Positions 1 through 6,948 of a DNA stretch of 10,957 bases are shown piece after piece. Made by a program: the position numbers and the translations under genes. Location: NCBI GenBank assembly GCA_028290925.1, contig JAQGIX010000037.1:1-10957 (forward strand), read 5' to 3'. Each line of letters starts with the position of its first letter. Positions within the stretch are counted from its first letter, which is position 1. The notes beneath the pieces were generated by a model. It was not told the origin of the DNA. It ran no database searches and saw only the letters and a program-made list of their open reading frames with translations. The DNA is from Phenylobacterium sp. (GTDB taxonomy: Bacteria; Pseudomonadota; Alphaproteobacteria; Caulobacterales; Caulobacteraceae).

Positions 1-703
1 CGTCGGGGCAGCCCCCGGCCTGCACGCGACGCCGCTGGTCGGCCGCACGGAAGGCGCCAAGACCGAGGCGGCGGCCGACCCGATCGCCGCGGCCACGGCG
101 AGCGCCGACCCGGCCGCCCCGCAGGCCGCGCAGGAAGCCTCGAAGGACAACTCAGGTCCGGCCTTCGCCCCGACCGACCCGAACAGCCAGACCCCGACCG
201 TGGCGACGCCCGCGGCGATGCACGCGGCGGCGGTCGCCGTGCGCGGCGCACCGCAGACCGTCGCCAACCTGGCGGCGCAGATCGTCAAGAAGCTGGAGAG
301 CAAGACCACCCGCTTCGACGTGCAGCTCGACCCCGCCGGACTCGGCAAGGTGGACGTGCGCGTGGAGATCGGGGCCGAGGGCCGGATCACCGCGGCTCTG
401 GCCTGCCACACGGCGCAGGGCGCCGAGGCGCTGAAGGCCCGCTCCGGCGAGCTGCAGCAGGCCTTGGAGCAGGCCGGCTTCGACGTCTCCGGCGGGCTGT
501 CCTTCGAGATGGCCGGCGGCCAGGGCGGCCAGACGGGCGCCGGCCAGGGTCAGAACGACACCCAGAACAACTCCGGCCAGGCCTTCCGCGGCCGGGCCTT
601 CCAGAGCGGCCTCGATGTCGCGGGCGACGCCGCCCAGGCGGCCGCCGACGTGGCCGCGAGGCTCAACCGAAGCCGGTCCGCCGGCGTCGACATCCGAATC
701 TGA
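1..703 (+). CDS. fliK: Flagellar hook-length control protein FliK, C-terminal part (5' end outside window)
   Basis: This is the 3' part of a gene whose reading frame is open from base 2 to the TGA at 701-703, so the start lies upstream of the window. FliK is secreted by the flagellar type III apparatus and acts as a molecular ruler, switching export from hook to filament subunits when the hook is long enough. The first ~65 visible residues are rich in Ala, Pro and Thr, like the low-complexity N-terminal region of FliK. Bases ~281-514 encode a typical Flg_hook domain, with RFDVQLDPAGLGKVDVRVEI followed by a helical stretch ending in ALEQAGFDV. A Gly/Gln/Asn-rich tail follows. The gene lies 13 bases before flgD, so the two are probably cotranscribed. 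The domain pattern and neighbours make the family call secure; the full length cannot be judged. Confidence 0.9.
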   Translation, partial: VGAAPGLHATPLVGRTEGAKTEAAADPIAAATASADPAAPQAAQEASKDNSGPAFAPTDPNSQTPTVATPAAMHAAAVAVRGAPQTVANLAAQIVKKLESKTTRFDVQLDPAGLGKVDVRVEIGAEGRITAALACHTAQGAEALKARSGELQQALEQAGFDVSGGLSFEMAGGQGGQTGAGQGQNDTQNNSGQAFRGRAFQSGLDVAGDAAQAAADVAARLNRSRSAGVDIRI

Positions 704-716
704 AGGGACGCCCGGC

Positions 717-1415
717 ATGACCACGCCTGTCACCGCTCCGACCAGCCCCGCCGTCACCCCGGCCGCGAAGACCAGCACCGACGCGCTGACCCAGCTGTCG
801 AGCAACTTCCAGACCTTCCTCAGCCTGCTCACGACGCAGCTGAAGAACCAGGACCCGCTGACGCCGCTGGATTCCAACCAGTTCACCCAGCAGCTGGTGC
901 AGATGAGCGGCGTCCAGGCGCAGCTGACCGGCAACGGCCTGCTGCAGCAGGTGGCGACCAACACCTCGAACGGCATTTCCACGGCGGTCGGCCTGATCGG
1001 CAAGAGCGTGAAGGCGACCAGCGACACCGCCGACCTGTCCGGCGGCAAGGCCGCCTGGACCTACAACCTGGCTTCCGACGCGACGGACGTGAAGCTGCAG
1101 GTGGTGGATTCCAACGGCAAGGTGGTCCACGCCGAGACGCCGGCCAGCCTGAAGGCCGGCGACCACGACTTCACCTGGGACGGCAAGGACCTGAACGGCG
1201 CGAAGCTGGCCGACGGGACCTACACCCTGAAGGTCACCGCGCTGGACGGCGCGGGCAAGACGATCGCCACCAGTTCCTTCGTGCAGGGCCGGGTCACCTC
1301 GGTCGAGCAGTCGAACGGAACCACCCTGATCACGGTCAACGGCAGCAAGGTGAGCTGGGACAAGGTCGTCAGCGTCACCGAGGCCGCAACCACTTCACCC
1401 GCGACGGGCGCATGA
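717..1415 (+). CDS. flgD: Flagellar hook assembly (hook cap) protein FlgD, 232 aa
   Basis: FlgD forms the temporary cap at the tip of the growing hook and guides insertion of FlgE subunits; it is exported by the flagellar type III apparatus and replaced later. Residues ~31-70 carry the conserved FlgD N-terminal segment, including FLSLLTTQLKNQDPL and the downstream QQLVQMSGVQAQL. Residues ~110-180 match the FlgD Ig-like domain, with WDGKDLNGAKLADGTYTLKV as its hallmark, followed by a C-terminal strand region. The ATG at 717 is chosen because an AAGGGA ribosome binding site lies 8 bases upstream and the frame upstream of it is fliK sequence in another phase. The 232-residue length is normal for the family. 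The gene sits between fliK and flgE, as expected for a hook cluster. Confidence 0.95.
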   Translation: MTTPVTAPTSPAVTPAAKTSTDALTQLSSNFQTFLSLLTTQLKNQDPLTPLDSNQFTQQLVQMSGVQAQLTGNGLLQQVATNTSNGISTAVGLIGKSVKATSDTADLSGGKAAWTYNLASDATDVKLQVVDSNGKVVHAETPASLKAGDHDFTWDGKDLNGAKLADGTYTLKVTALDGAGKTIATSSFVQGRVTSVEQSNGTTLITVNGSKVSWDKVVSVTEAATTSPATGA

Positions 1416-1527
1416 GCCGCCCCCGCACATCCCCGAAACCCGGGTGGCAAAACGCCGCCCAGCCCGGCGGCCGAATGGCGCCGTCGGGCTCCGCAGCAGG
1501 CGGGCCCTCAGATGAAGGACGGAATCC
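1416..1527 (+). other. flgD-flgE intergenic region; possible flgE promoter, not resolved
   Basis: This 112-base gap is larger than expected inside a tightly packed operon. Hook genes of Caulobacter are known to use sigma-54 promoters. Two stretches begin with the -24-like TGGC (1445-1448 and 1476-1479), but each has its GC dinucleotide one base too close (nine instead of ten bases between GG and GC), so neither is called as a promoter. The visible, reliable element is the AAGGA ribosome binding site at 1515-1519. A GAATC (GANTC methylation motif) lies at 1522-1526, just before the flgE start codon. Confidence 0.4.
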
Positions 1528-2916
1528 ATGAGCATCAATTCGGCAATGCTCGCCGGCGTGTCAGGCCTGATAGCCAACTCCTCGGCGCTCGCAGCGATCT
1601 CTGACAACATCGCCAACGTCAACACCGTCGCCTACAAGCGCAACCAGGTGAATTTCGCCAACGTGGTCACCGCCCAGGCGGTTCAGGGGCGGTATTCGGC
1701 CGGCGGCGTGCAAGGCGTGACCCACTCCTATGTGAGCCAGCAGGGCCTCATCCAGAGCGCCGGCTCCACGACGGACATGGCGATCTCCGGCGACGGCTTC
1801 TTCGTGGTCACCCAGAAGGGCGCGGGCCTGACGCCGTCGGACACCCGCGAGTTCACCCGCTCCGGCCAGTTCAACGTCGACGCCTCGGGCTACCTGGTGA
1901 ACAACTCCGGCCTCTACCTGCAGGGCTGGCCGGCGCAGGCGGGCGGGACCTTCACCGTCGACCCGTCGGACCTCACCAAGCTCAACTCGATCAACGTCAA
2001 GAACCTCGGCGCGGCCGTGCAGGCCAGCACCAACGTCGGGATCTCCGCCAACCTCGACGAGACCGGCGTGATCTCGCCCGGCGAGGCGACCTACGTCGCC
2101 ACCAGCAACACGAGCATGGCCGACTTCGCCAACGGCGCCGCGACCGGCACCAAGCCGGACTTCACCATGGACATGAACATCACCGACAGCGTCGGCGGCT
2201 CCCGCAAGGTGGAGCTGGCCTTCCTGAAGAGCTCGACCAACCCCAACGAGTGGCACGCGGAAATCTACTCGGTGCCGGCCAGCAACGTGGCCGTGGCGGC
2301 GGGCACCCGGCCGGGCCAGATCGGCGCGGGTCTGGTGAAGTTCAATCCGGACGGCAGCATCAACCTGGCCACCACCACCCTGTTCGGCGCCGCCGGCGCG
2401 ACGCCGCAGATCGCGCTGTCGGCCTCGGCCGGCGCGGTGCCGGCCTGGTCCACTGCGCTCGGCCTGCAGGCGCAGACGGTCAGCCTCGATATCACCAAGA
2501 TGACCCAGTACGCCTCGAACTCGACTGTGACCTCGATCAGCAACGACGGGGCCGGCGTCGGCAATATCGTCGGCGTGCAGGTGGACGCTCACGGGGTGGT
2601 CTCGGCGATCTACGACAACAGCCAGGTCCGCAAGATCGCCAAGGTGGCGGTCGCCACCTTCCCCAACGCCGACGCCCTGAAGTCGGTGAGCGGCAACGCC
2701 TACCAGATAAGCATCCCGGCCGGCCAGATGGTGCTGAAGGATCCGGGCACCGGCGGCGCGGGCCAGATCTCGCCCTCCAGCCTCGAAGCCTCGACCGTGG
2801 ACCTGTCGTCGGAGTTCACGGGACTGATCTCGACACAGAAAGCCTACTCGGCGTCTTCGAAGATCATCACGACCGCCGACACGATGCTGAATGAACTCAT
2901 CAACATTATTCGGTAA
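1528..2916 (+). CDS. flgE: Flagellar hook protein FlgE, 462 aa
   Basis: FlgE is the structural subunit of the flagellar hook, the flexible joint between the basal-body rod and the filament, assembled outside the cell. Residues ~5-40 form the rod/hook N-terminal domain, with SDNIANVNTVAYKR. Residues ~82-94 show the FlgE/F/G segment TDMAISGDGFFVV. The middle is a Ser/Thr/Asn-rich surface domain, and residues ~417-462 form the C-terminal helical domain (LSSEFTGLISTQKAYSASSK, then a TADTMLNELINIIR end). Both terminal domains polymerise together through D0/D1 packing. The ATG at 1528 follows AAGGA (1515-1519) with an 8-base spacer. At 462 residues it is somewhat longer than the 403-residue Salmonella protein. 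It is 112 bases downstream of flgD, a gap large enough to hold its own promoter, and is followed by sciP. Confidence 0.96.
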   Translation: MSINSAMLAGVSGLIANSSALAAISDNIANVNTVAYKRNQVNFANVVTAQAVQGRYSAGGVQGVTHSYVSQQGLIQSAGSTTDMAISGDGFFVVTQKGAGLTPSDTREFTRSGQFNVDASGYLVNNSGLYLQGWPAQAGGTFTVDPSDLTKLNSINVKNLGAAVQASTNVGISANLDETGVISPGEATYVATSNTSMADFANGAATGTKPDFTMDMNITDSVGGSRKVELAFLKSSTNPNEWHAEIYSVPASNVAVAAGTRPGQIGAGLVKFNPDGSINLATTTLFGAAGATPQIALSASAGAVPAWSTALGLQAQTVSLDITKMTQYASNSTVTSISNDGAGVGNIVGVQVDAHGVVSAIYDNSQVRKIAKVAVATFPNADALKSVSGNAYQISIPAGQMVLKDPGTGGAGQISPSSLEASTVDLSSEFTGLISTQKAYSASSKIITTADTMLNELINIIR

Positions 2917-2924
2917 TGACGGGA

Positions 2925-2940
2925 GTTAATTCTCATTAAC
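2925..2940. repeat. Perfect 6-bp inverted repeat with 4-base spacer after flgE
   Basis: GTTAAT, four bases, then ATTAAC form a perfect inverted repeat beginning 9 bases after the flgE stop codon and 103 bases before the sciP start. It is AT-rich in an otherwise very GC-rich region, which makes it stand out. The two TTAA cores resemble a CtrA box, but the spacing is six bases rather than the canonical seven. It could be a binding site for CtrA or another dimeric regulator, or a weak hairpin at the end of the flgE transcript; no T-run follows, so an intrinsic terminator is unlikely. Confidence 0.5.
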
Positions 2941-2990
2941 AACCGCCATGGTCCAAACATGTACCAGAACGTTACACGAGGGGGAGATGG

Positions 2991-3017
2991 TTAGGCGTTT
3001 CTTTACTATAGCGATTC
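2991..3017 (+). promoter_or_regulatory. Likely sciP promoter region: degenerate CtrA-like site and GANTC site
   Basis: TTAG at 2991-2994 and TTTA at 3002-3005 are separated by exactly seven bases, the spacing of the CtrA box TTAA-N7-TTAA, with one mismatch in each half. It is followed by the AT-rich CTATAG (3006-3011), a possible -10 region, and by GATTC at 3013-3017, a GANTC site of the CcrM methyltransferase found near GcrA-responsive promoters. In Caulobacter crescentus sciP transcription is known to depend on CtrA. The motif match here is partial, so the assignment is an inference from context. Confidence 0.4.
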
Positions 3018-3042
3018 AGCGGCCGTTAGGAGCCGGGACGCT

Positions 3043-3372
3043 ATGGTCCCCGCCAACAGTGATGGTGGGAAGAGCTTAAAAGCCATGTTGCAACAACAAC
3101 AGGTGCGTACCAACAGCCGCGGCGAGGCCTATGTGATCGGCCCGACGGGCGCACCCTTGACCGTTCGCGATCTGCCGCCGGCCAACACGGGCCGCTGGGT
3201 CATCCGCCGCAAGGCGGAGGTGGTCGCCGCCGTGCGCGGGGGCCTCCTCTCGCTGGAGGACGCCCTCGAGCGCTACACCCTGACCAGCGAGGAGTTCCTG
3301 GCCTGGCAGCGCTCGATCGACCGCCACGGCATGGCCGGCCTGCGCACCACGCGACTGCAACAGTATCGCTGA
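3043..3372 (+). CDS. sciP: CtrA inhibitor protein SciP (DUF1153 family), 109 aa
   Basis: SciP is a small alphaproteobacterial DNA-binding protein of the DUF1153 family. In Caulobacter it accumulates in swarmer cells and blocks CtrA-activated transcription at flagellar and cell-cycle promoters. The conserved core begins at YVIGPTGAPLTVRDLPP (residues ~30-46), continues with RWVIRRKAEVVAAVRGGLLS (51-70) and the helix-turn-helix segment ERYTLTSEEFLAWQRSIDRH (76-95), and ends in a short basic tail. The ATG at 3043 has AGGAG (3028-3032) ten bases upstream. A second in-frame ATG at 3085, with GGAAGAG upstream, would give 95 residues, so the first 14 residues are uncertain. Position directly after flgE matches the arrangement known from Caulobacter, and a strong terminator lies 35 bases after the stop. 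Confidence 0.93.
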   Translation: MVPANSDGGKSLKAMLQQQQVRTNSRGEAYVIGPTGAPLTVRDLPPANTGRWVIRRKAEVVAAVRGGLLSLEDALERYTLTSEEFLAWQRSIDRHGMAGLRTTRLQQYR

Positions 3373-3407
3373 ACCGTTCCACTCCCCCCGGATTTTGGTT
3401 CGCGACG

Positions 3408-3448
3408 GCGGCCGTGCCCTTCCCCGGACACGGCCGCTTTATTTTTTT
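3408..3448 (+). terminator. Rho-independent terminator after sciP
   Basis: GCGGCCGTG (3408-3416) and CACGGCCGC (3429-3437) form a perfect 9-bp GC-rich stem around a 12-base loop, followed directly by TTTATTTTTTT (3438-3448). The T-run lies only on the + strand side, so it ends the flagellar/sciP transcript; read from the opposite strand there is no T-tract. The convergent methyltransferase gene ends 36 bases further on. Confidence 0.93.
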
Positions 3449-3484
3449 GGATTAGGCGCGGCTGTCGAGCGCGAGCGGGCCCGA

Positions 3485-4330
3485 TCAGGCCTTCTGAACG
3501 ACGAAGACGTCCTGCGACTGCTGCGGCGTGTGCGCCCATTCGCCCGGGAAATATTCCACGATCTTGAGCTTGCGGGCTTCGAGGGCGGCGAGCACGTCCG
3601 GTTCGTCGTAGGCCAGCGCGGCTTCCGGCAGCTCGGCGAGCTCCGCCCAATAGCCGTCGCCGCGATGGGCGAAGCTGAAGGCGCCGCGGCCGGCGCCAGC
3701 CGCGACCCGGCGTTCCGGCGTCATCACATAGTAGGAGATCAGGCACCGTCCGCCGGGCTTCAGCACGCGGGCGATCTGGCTCAGGTAGTTGCCCATGTCG
3801 GCCGGCAGCATGTGGGTGAACACCGAGGTCAGCACGACGAAGTCGAAGGTCGCGTCCGGATAGGGGAAGACGAAGGCGCTGGCCCGGCCGGTCGCCGACG
3901 GCCGGTAGCGGTCGCTCTTCAGGTCCACCAGCCGGAAGCGGAAGTTCGGGTGGCGCTCGGTGATCCGCCGGCACCAGCGGATGGCGACCGGCATGATGTC
4001 GAAGCCGTCGTAGGCGCCGGGCGGCGACAGGTAACCGGTCAGGGCCACGGCAAGCCGGCCGATGCCGCAGCCGACGTCCAGCAGGTGGTGGTCAGGCCGC
4101 AGCCCATTGGCGACGAGGAACTCACGCAGCCTGGCGCCGGAGTCGTGGAAGTCGTTGCTCTTGTTGGTGACCAGGCGCCAGAGCCGCCGGGGCGGCGTCA
4201 GCGGCGGTGGCCGGCGCCCGGCCGCCCAGTCGGCGGCGTCCAGCACGCTGCCGCGGGCGACCTCATAGGCGGTGCGGCCCCATCGCCGGAGGGTCGGGGG
4301 CAAGGCGCGTCTTGGATTGAACGGACTCAT
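3485..4330 (-). CDS. Class I SAM-dependent methyltransferase, 281 aa
   Basis: The protein has the Rossmann-type methyltransferase fold that transfers a methyl group from S-adenosylmethionine; the substrate is not evident. With the ATG at 4330, motif I is LLDVGCGIGRLAVAL around residues 83-97, the acidic residue after strand beta-2 is D111 in the sequence GFDIMP, motif IV is FDFVVLTSVFTHML at ~162-175, and VLKPGG follows at ~189-194. This pattern is the Methyltransf_11/25 type often seen in small-molecule, lipid or sugar methylases. There is no signal peptide or membrane segment, so it should be cytosolic. An in-frame TTG at 4372 would add 14 residues, but ATG 4330 is preferred. Ribosome binding is weak (GGGG close to the start). 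The gene converges on the sciP terminator and lies 76 bases after the DUF2306-like gene, so it could be read from that operon or from its own promoter. Confidence 0.82.
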   Translation of the reverse strand: MSPFNPRRALPPTLRRWGRTAYEVARGSVLDAADWAAGRRPPPLTPPRRLWRLVTNKSNDFHDSGARLREFLVANGLRPDHHLLDVGCGIGRLAVALTGYLSPPGAYDGFDIMPVAIRWCRRITERHPNFRFRLVDLKSDRYRPSATGRASAFVFPYPDATFDFVVLTSVFTHMLPADMGNYLSQIARVLKPGGRCLISYYVMTPERRVAAGAGRGAFSFAHRGDGYWAELAELPEAALAYDEPDVLAALEARKLKIVEYFPGEWAHTPQQSQDVFVVQKA

Positions 4331-4342
4331 ACGCCCCGGAAC

Positions 4343-4367
4343 TGACCTACCCTCAAGAGGTCGGTCA
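4343..4367. repeat. Imperfect inverted repeat upstream of the methyltransferase gene
   Basis: TGACC (4343-4347) and GGTCA (4363-4367) are the outer arms of an imperfect inverted repeat whose inside also contains CTC-AA-GAG. It lies 13 bases upstream of the methyltransferase start on the - strand. It may be an operator or a short leader hairpin. A TTGACC hexamer on the - strand overlaps the distal arm and could be a -35 element, but no good -10 follows at 16-18 bases, so a promoter is not called. Confidence 0.3.
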
Positions 4368-4406
4368 ACCAAGAGTTGCCCGCGCGGACGGCAGGGCGCG
4401 CCGCGC

Positions 4407-5144
4407 CTACGCCCCGGCCGACGCCGTCGGCGGCCGGGCCGCGCGCCTGAGGGTGGGGACGACCCGCACGCGGATCATCCAGAAGGCCAGCAGGGCGAGC
4501 ACCGCCAGCGCCGGCAGGAACAGCCACGGCGAGCCGCGCAGGGCCTCGGGCTGGGCGCGCGGCTGTCCGGCGAAGGAGCCCCAGGCGATGAACAGGGCGA
4601 GGCTCATCCGCCACAGGTGCCGCGCCGTGCGCGCGGGGCCCGAGACCCCGCCGCGTCGGATCATGCCGAGGTCGCAGGCCACGGCCAGCGCCGCGACGCC
4701 GCCGAACACGAAGCCCAGGGCGGCGGGTTGACCGTCAAGCAGACCGCCGGGGCTCCTAACGCCCATCCAGGCGAGGGACAGGAAGGCCGCCACGGCGGCG
4801 ACGCCGAGGAGCATGGCGCCGGTCTCGAAGCGACCGATCCGGCCAGGCGGACGCTTCACGGCCGCCCAGGCGGTGAGCGTCAGGTAGAAGGTGAACAGGC
4901 CCATGGCCCCCGAGATGCGATCCGGGAACATGGGGGCGACGATCGAGCCGACGCCGGACATGGCCAGCATGGCCACGAAGAAGACGGTCCCCGCCCCGCG
5001 GTGCAGCCGCCCGCCCTTGCGCGCCAGCATCGCCACAGCGCCTGAGATCATGCCGAGGCTCGCCCCGCCGATGTGGAGGACCAGCGCCGTGTCCGCCGCG
5101 GCGCGGACCAGGAACGGGGCTTGCGGGCTGACTTGAAGGATCAT
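4407..5144 (-). CDS. DUF2306-like seven-helix membrane protein, 245 aa
   Basis: This is an integral membrane protein of unknown function. About seven hydrophobic segments are visible, near residues 18-40, 53-73, 79-96, 108-128, 141-162, 176-193 and 206-226. The pattern HIGGASLGMISGAVAML, then RLHRGAGTVFFVAMLAMS, and later RHLWRMSLALFIAWGSF resembles the DUF2306 family; H24, H48 and H176 sit at or inside membrane segments and could be functional, which is inference only. The start at 5144 is well supported by AAGGAG eight bases upstream; an upstream GTG at 5231 would run into the permease coding region. The gene follows the ABC permease by 22 bases on the same strand, so it is the fourth cistron of the GntR-ABC operon and may assist or modify the transporter. 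The family name is less certain than the membrane topology. Confidence 0.72.
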   Translation of the reverse strand: MILQVSPQAPFLVRAAADTALVLHIGGASLGMISGAVAMLARKGGRLHRGAGTVFFVAMLAMSGVGSIVAPMFPDRISGAMGLFTFYLTLTAWAAVKRPPGRIGRFETGAMLLGVAAVAAFLSLAWMGVRSPGGLLDGQPAALGFVFGGVAALAVACDLGMIRRGGVSGPARTARHLWRMSLALFIAWGSFAGQPRAQPEALRGSPWLFLPALAVLALLAFWMIRVRVVPTLRRAARPPTASAGA

Positions 5145-5166
5145 CGGCGGATCTCCTTCGCGGGGA

Positions 5167-6075
5167 TCAGATCGGGTCGCGGGTGCGGCGCAGCCAGACG
5201 CAGGCGGCCAGACCCGCGGCGGCGAACACAAGACCTCCCCACAAGCCGGGATTGGCGAGGAACCTGGCGGGATCGACCTGGCTCAGGCTTTCGATCGGGA
5301 CCTGGCCCCGTCCATCGACGCTGAAGGCCTCCGCATAGCCGCCGAACAGGCGGTCGTTCAGCAGCGACCAGACGTGGTGGGTGTGGAACGCCAGCAGCTC
5401 GAACAGGCTGAGGCCCAGCCAGGGCGCGACGGCCCAGACGAAGGTCGTCCGCTTCGCCCAGGCCGAGACCAGCAGCAGCCAGGCGTAGAGCGGCGCGGCC
5501 CAGAGCGCATTGACCACCAGTCCGTAGGGCAACATCGCCCAGATCAGCGGCAGGTTCAGATGGCTCCACAGCAGAGCGGGATCGACGCCGTTCATGAGCA
5601 GGACCGCGGCGCTCCAGGCCAGCATGAGGAGCTGGGTCGCCACAGCGATGGCGAGGATCGCAAGCGGCTGGACCACGAGGGGGATCGCCGCCTTGGAGAG
5701 CACGGTGGTCAGGTCGGAGACCGGCAGCGATTTCCAGAACAGGACGGTGCGGTCGCGGCGTTCGCCGTGCAGGGCGCCCAGGCAGTAGAACACCACCACC
5801 AGGAAGCCGATGACGAACGGCGCCCCGGCCGCGGCGGCATAGGGGATGTGGAGCGCCAGGGCGGCCCTGGGCGCGCCGGGCACCGCGGCCGCGAGGACTT
5901 CGCGCGGCAAGGCGGAGGAGCCGTAGAGGAAGCCGGCCAGCACCACGGCGGCGACGGCCAGCGGGGCCAGGTAGACGGCGCGGTTCTCCCAGAGCTCGCG
6001 CCGCAGTGACCAGTAGAAGGGCCGCACCTTGCGGGGGGCGGCGGGCATGGCGGCGGCGTCGGACAAGGTGCTCAT
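5167..6075 (-). CDS. ABC transporter permease (ABC-2 / YtrC-like type), 302 aa
   Basis: This is the membrane half of an ABC transporter whose ATPase is encoded directly upstream. Roughly six hydrophobic segments are visible: residues ~33-52, 84-104, 130-160, 174-206, 211-230 and 277-296. The cytosolic stretch ERRDRTVLFWKSLPVSD (105-121) is characteristic of ABC-2 type permeases encoded with GntR/YtrA regulators. No solute-binding protein gene is nearby, which suits an exporter or envelope-stress type transporter rather than an importer. The ATG at 6075 overlaps the ATPase stop codon by four bases (ATGA), implying translational coupling and a 1:1 complex. The substrate cannot be deduced; antibiotic, peptide or lipid export are known roles of the wider family but none is shown here. 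Confidence 0.87.
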   Translation of the reverse strand: MSTLSDAAAMPAAPRKVRPFYWSLRRELWENRAVYLAPLAVAAVVLAGFLYGSSALPREVLAAAVPGAPRAALALHIPYAAAAGAPFVIGFLVVVFYCLGALHGERRDRTVLFWKSLPVSDLTTVLSKAAIPLVVQPLAILAIAVATQLLMLAWSAAVLLMNGVDPALLWSHLNLPLIWAMLPYGLVVNALWAAPLYAWLLLVSAWAKRTTFVWAVAPWLGLSLFELLAFHTHHVWSLLNDRLFGGYAEAFSVDGRGQVPIESLSQVDPARFLANPGLWGGLVFAAAGLAACVWLRRTRDPI

Positions 6076-6944
6076 TCGGCCCTCCCCGTCTGGGCGTTCG
6101 GCGGCGACATGGTCGCGACGAACAGGTCGACGAGGCTCGGGGTGCGCACCTCGCCCAGGGCGGCGAGACGGTCGCGGTCGACGCCGTCGAAGATCAAGTA
6201 GGTGCGGCCGAACAGCTGGCGCTCGTGGATCGGCTTCAGCGCGCGGGCGAAGTCGACGTGCTCGGGCGCCGCGGCCAGCTCGGCGTAGCGGGTCTCGAAC
6301 GCCTCCATGCTGCAGTCGAGCACGATGCGGCCGCGATTGATGAACACCACGTCGGTGAGGATGTGCTCGATCTCCTCCACCTGGTGGGTGGAGACCACGA
6401 TGGTGCGGTCGCCGTCGAAGTAGTCGTTGAGCAGGCTGTCGTAGAACGACTTGCGATAGATCAGGTCGAGGCCGAGCGTCGGCTCGTCCAGCACCAGCAG
6501 GCGCGCATCGACCGCCATCACCAGGGCCAGGTGCAGCTGGGTGACCATGCCCTTCGACAGTTCACGGATCCGGCTGGTGCGCTTGATGGTCGTGCGGTCG
6601 AGGAAGCGTTCGGCCTTGGCGCGGTCGAACCGCGGATGGACGCCGTCCACATAGGCCAGAGCCTGGGAGACGCGCATCCAGCGCGGCAGCACCGCCACGT
6701 CGGCGATGAAGCAGACCTCGGTCATCAACCGGTCGCGCTGGGCCCAGGGATCGCAGCCCAGCACCTTGAGCTCGCCCTCGCAGCGGGTGAGGCCGAGGAT
6801 GGCGTTGAGCGCGGTGCTCTTGCCGGCGCCGTTGGGACCGATCAGGCCCACGATGCGGCCCTGCTGGACGGTGAGGTCGACGCCGTCGAGGGCGACGGTC
6901 TTGCCGAAGGTCTTGCGCAGACCGCGGGCTTCTATCGAGACCAT
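6072..6944 (-). CDS. ABC transporter ATP-binding protein (YtrB-like), 290 aa
   Basis: This cytosolic ATPase drives the adjacent permease. Walker A is GPNGAGKST (residues 36-44), the signature motif is a variant LSKGM (129-133) in place of LSGGQ, Walker B is LLVLDEP (149-155) with catalytic Glu154, the D-loop is GLD (158-160) and the H-loop histidine is H187 in VVSTHQVEE. At the Q-loop position, CFIADVAVLP (78-87) shows no glutamine, a trait I associate with YtrB-like ATPases. The C-terminal ~80 residues after the nucleotide-binding core form an accessory region. The ATG at 6944 lies four bases after the GntR stop codon, with GGGGAG about ten bases upstream. It overlaps the permease start by four bases. 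The operon partners make an ABC-2 transporter assignment secure; the transported molecule is unknown. Confidence 0.93.
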   Translation of the reverse strand: MVSIEARGLRKTFGKTVALDGVDLTVQQGRIVGLIGPNGAGKSTALNAILGLTRCEGELKVLGCDPWAQRDRLMTEVCFIADVAVLPRWMRVSQALAYVDGVHPRFDRAKAERFLDRTTIKRTSRIRELSKGMVTQLHLALVMAVDARLLVLDEPTLGLDLIYRKSFYDSLLNDYFDGDRTIVVSTHQVEEIEHILTDVVFINRGRIVLDCSMEAFETRYAELAAAPEHVDFARALKPIHERQLFGRTYLIFDGVDRDRLAALGEVRTPSLVDLFVATMSPPNAQTGRAE

Positions 6945-6948
6945 CGAC

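Noticed and set aside
1445..1490. Sigma-54 promoter for flgE (TGGC at 1445 and 1476)
   Set aside because: In both cases the GG and GC dinucleotides are nine bases apart instead of ten, and the TTGC box is not matched. Sigma-54 promoters tolerate spacing changes poorly.
2925..2940. Canonical CtrA box
   Set aside because: The TTAA cores are separated by six bases, not seven; kept only as an inverted repeat.
3395..4345. Long rightward open frame opposite the methyltransferase gene
   Set aside because: It runs through the sciP terminator, has low-complexity Arg/Gly/Ala/Glu-rich sequence with no domain, and is explained by high GC content opposite a clear methyltransferase.
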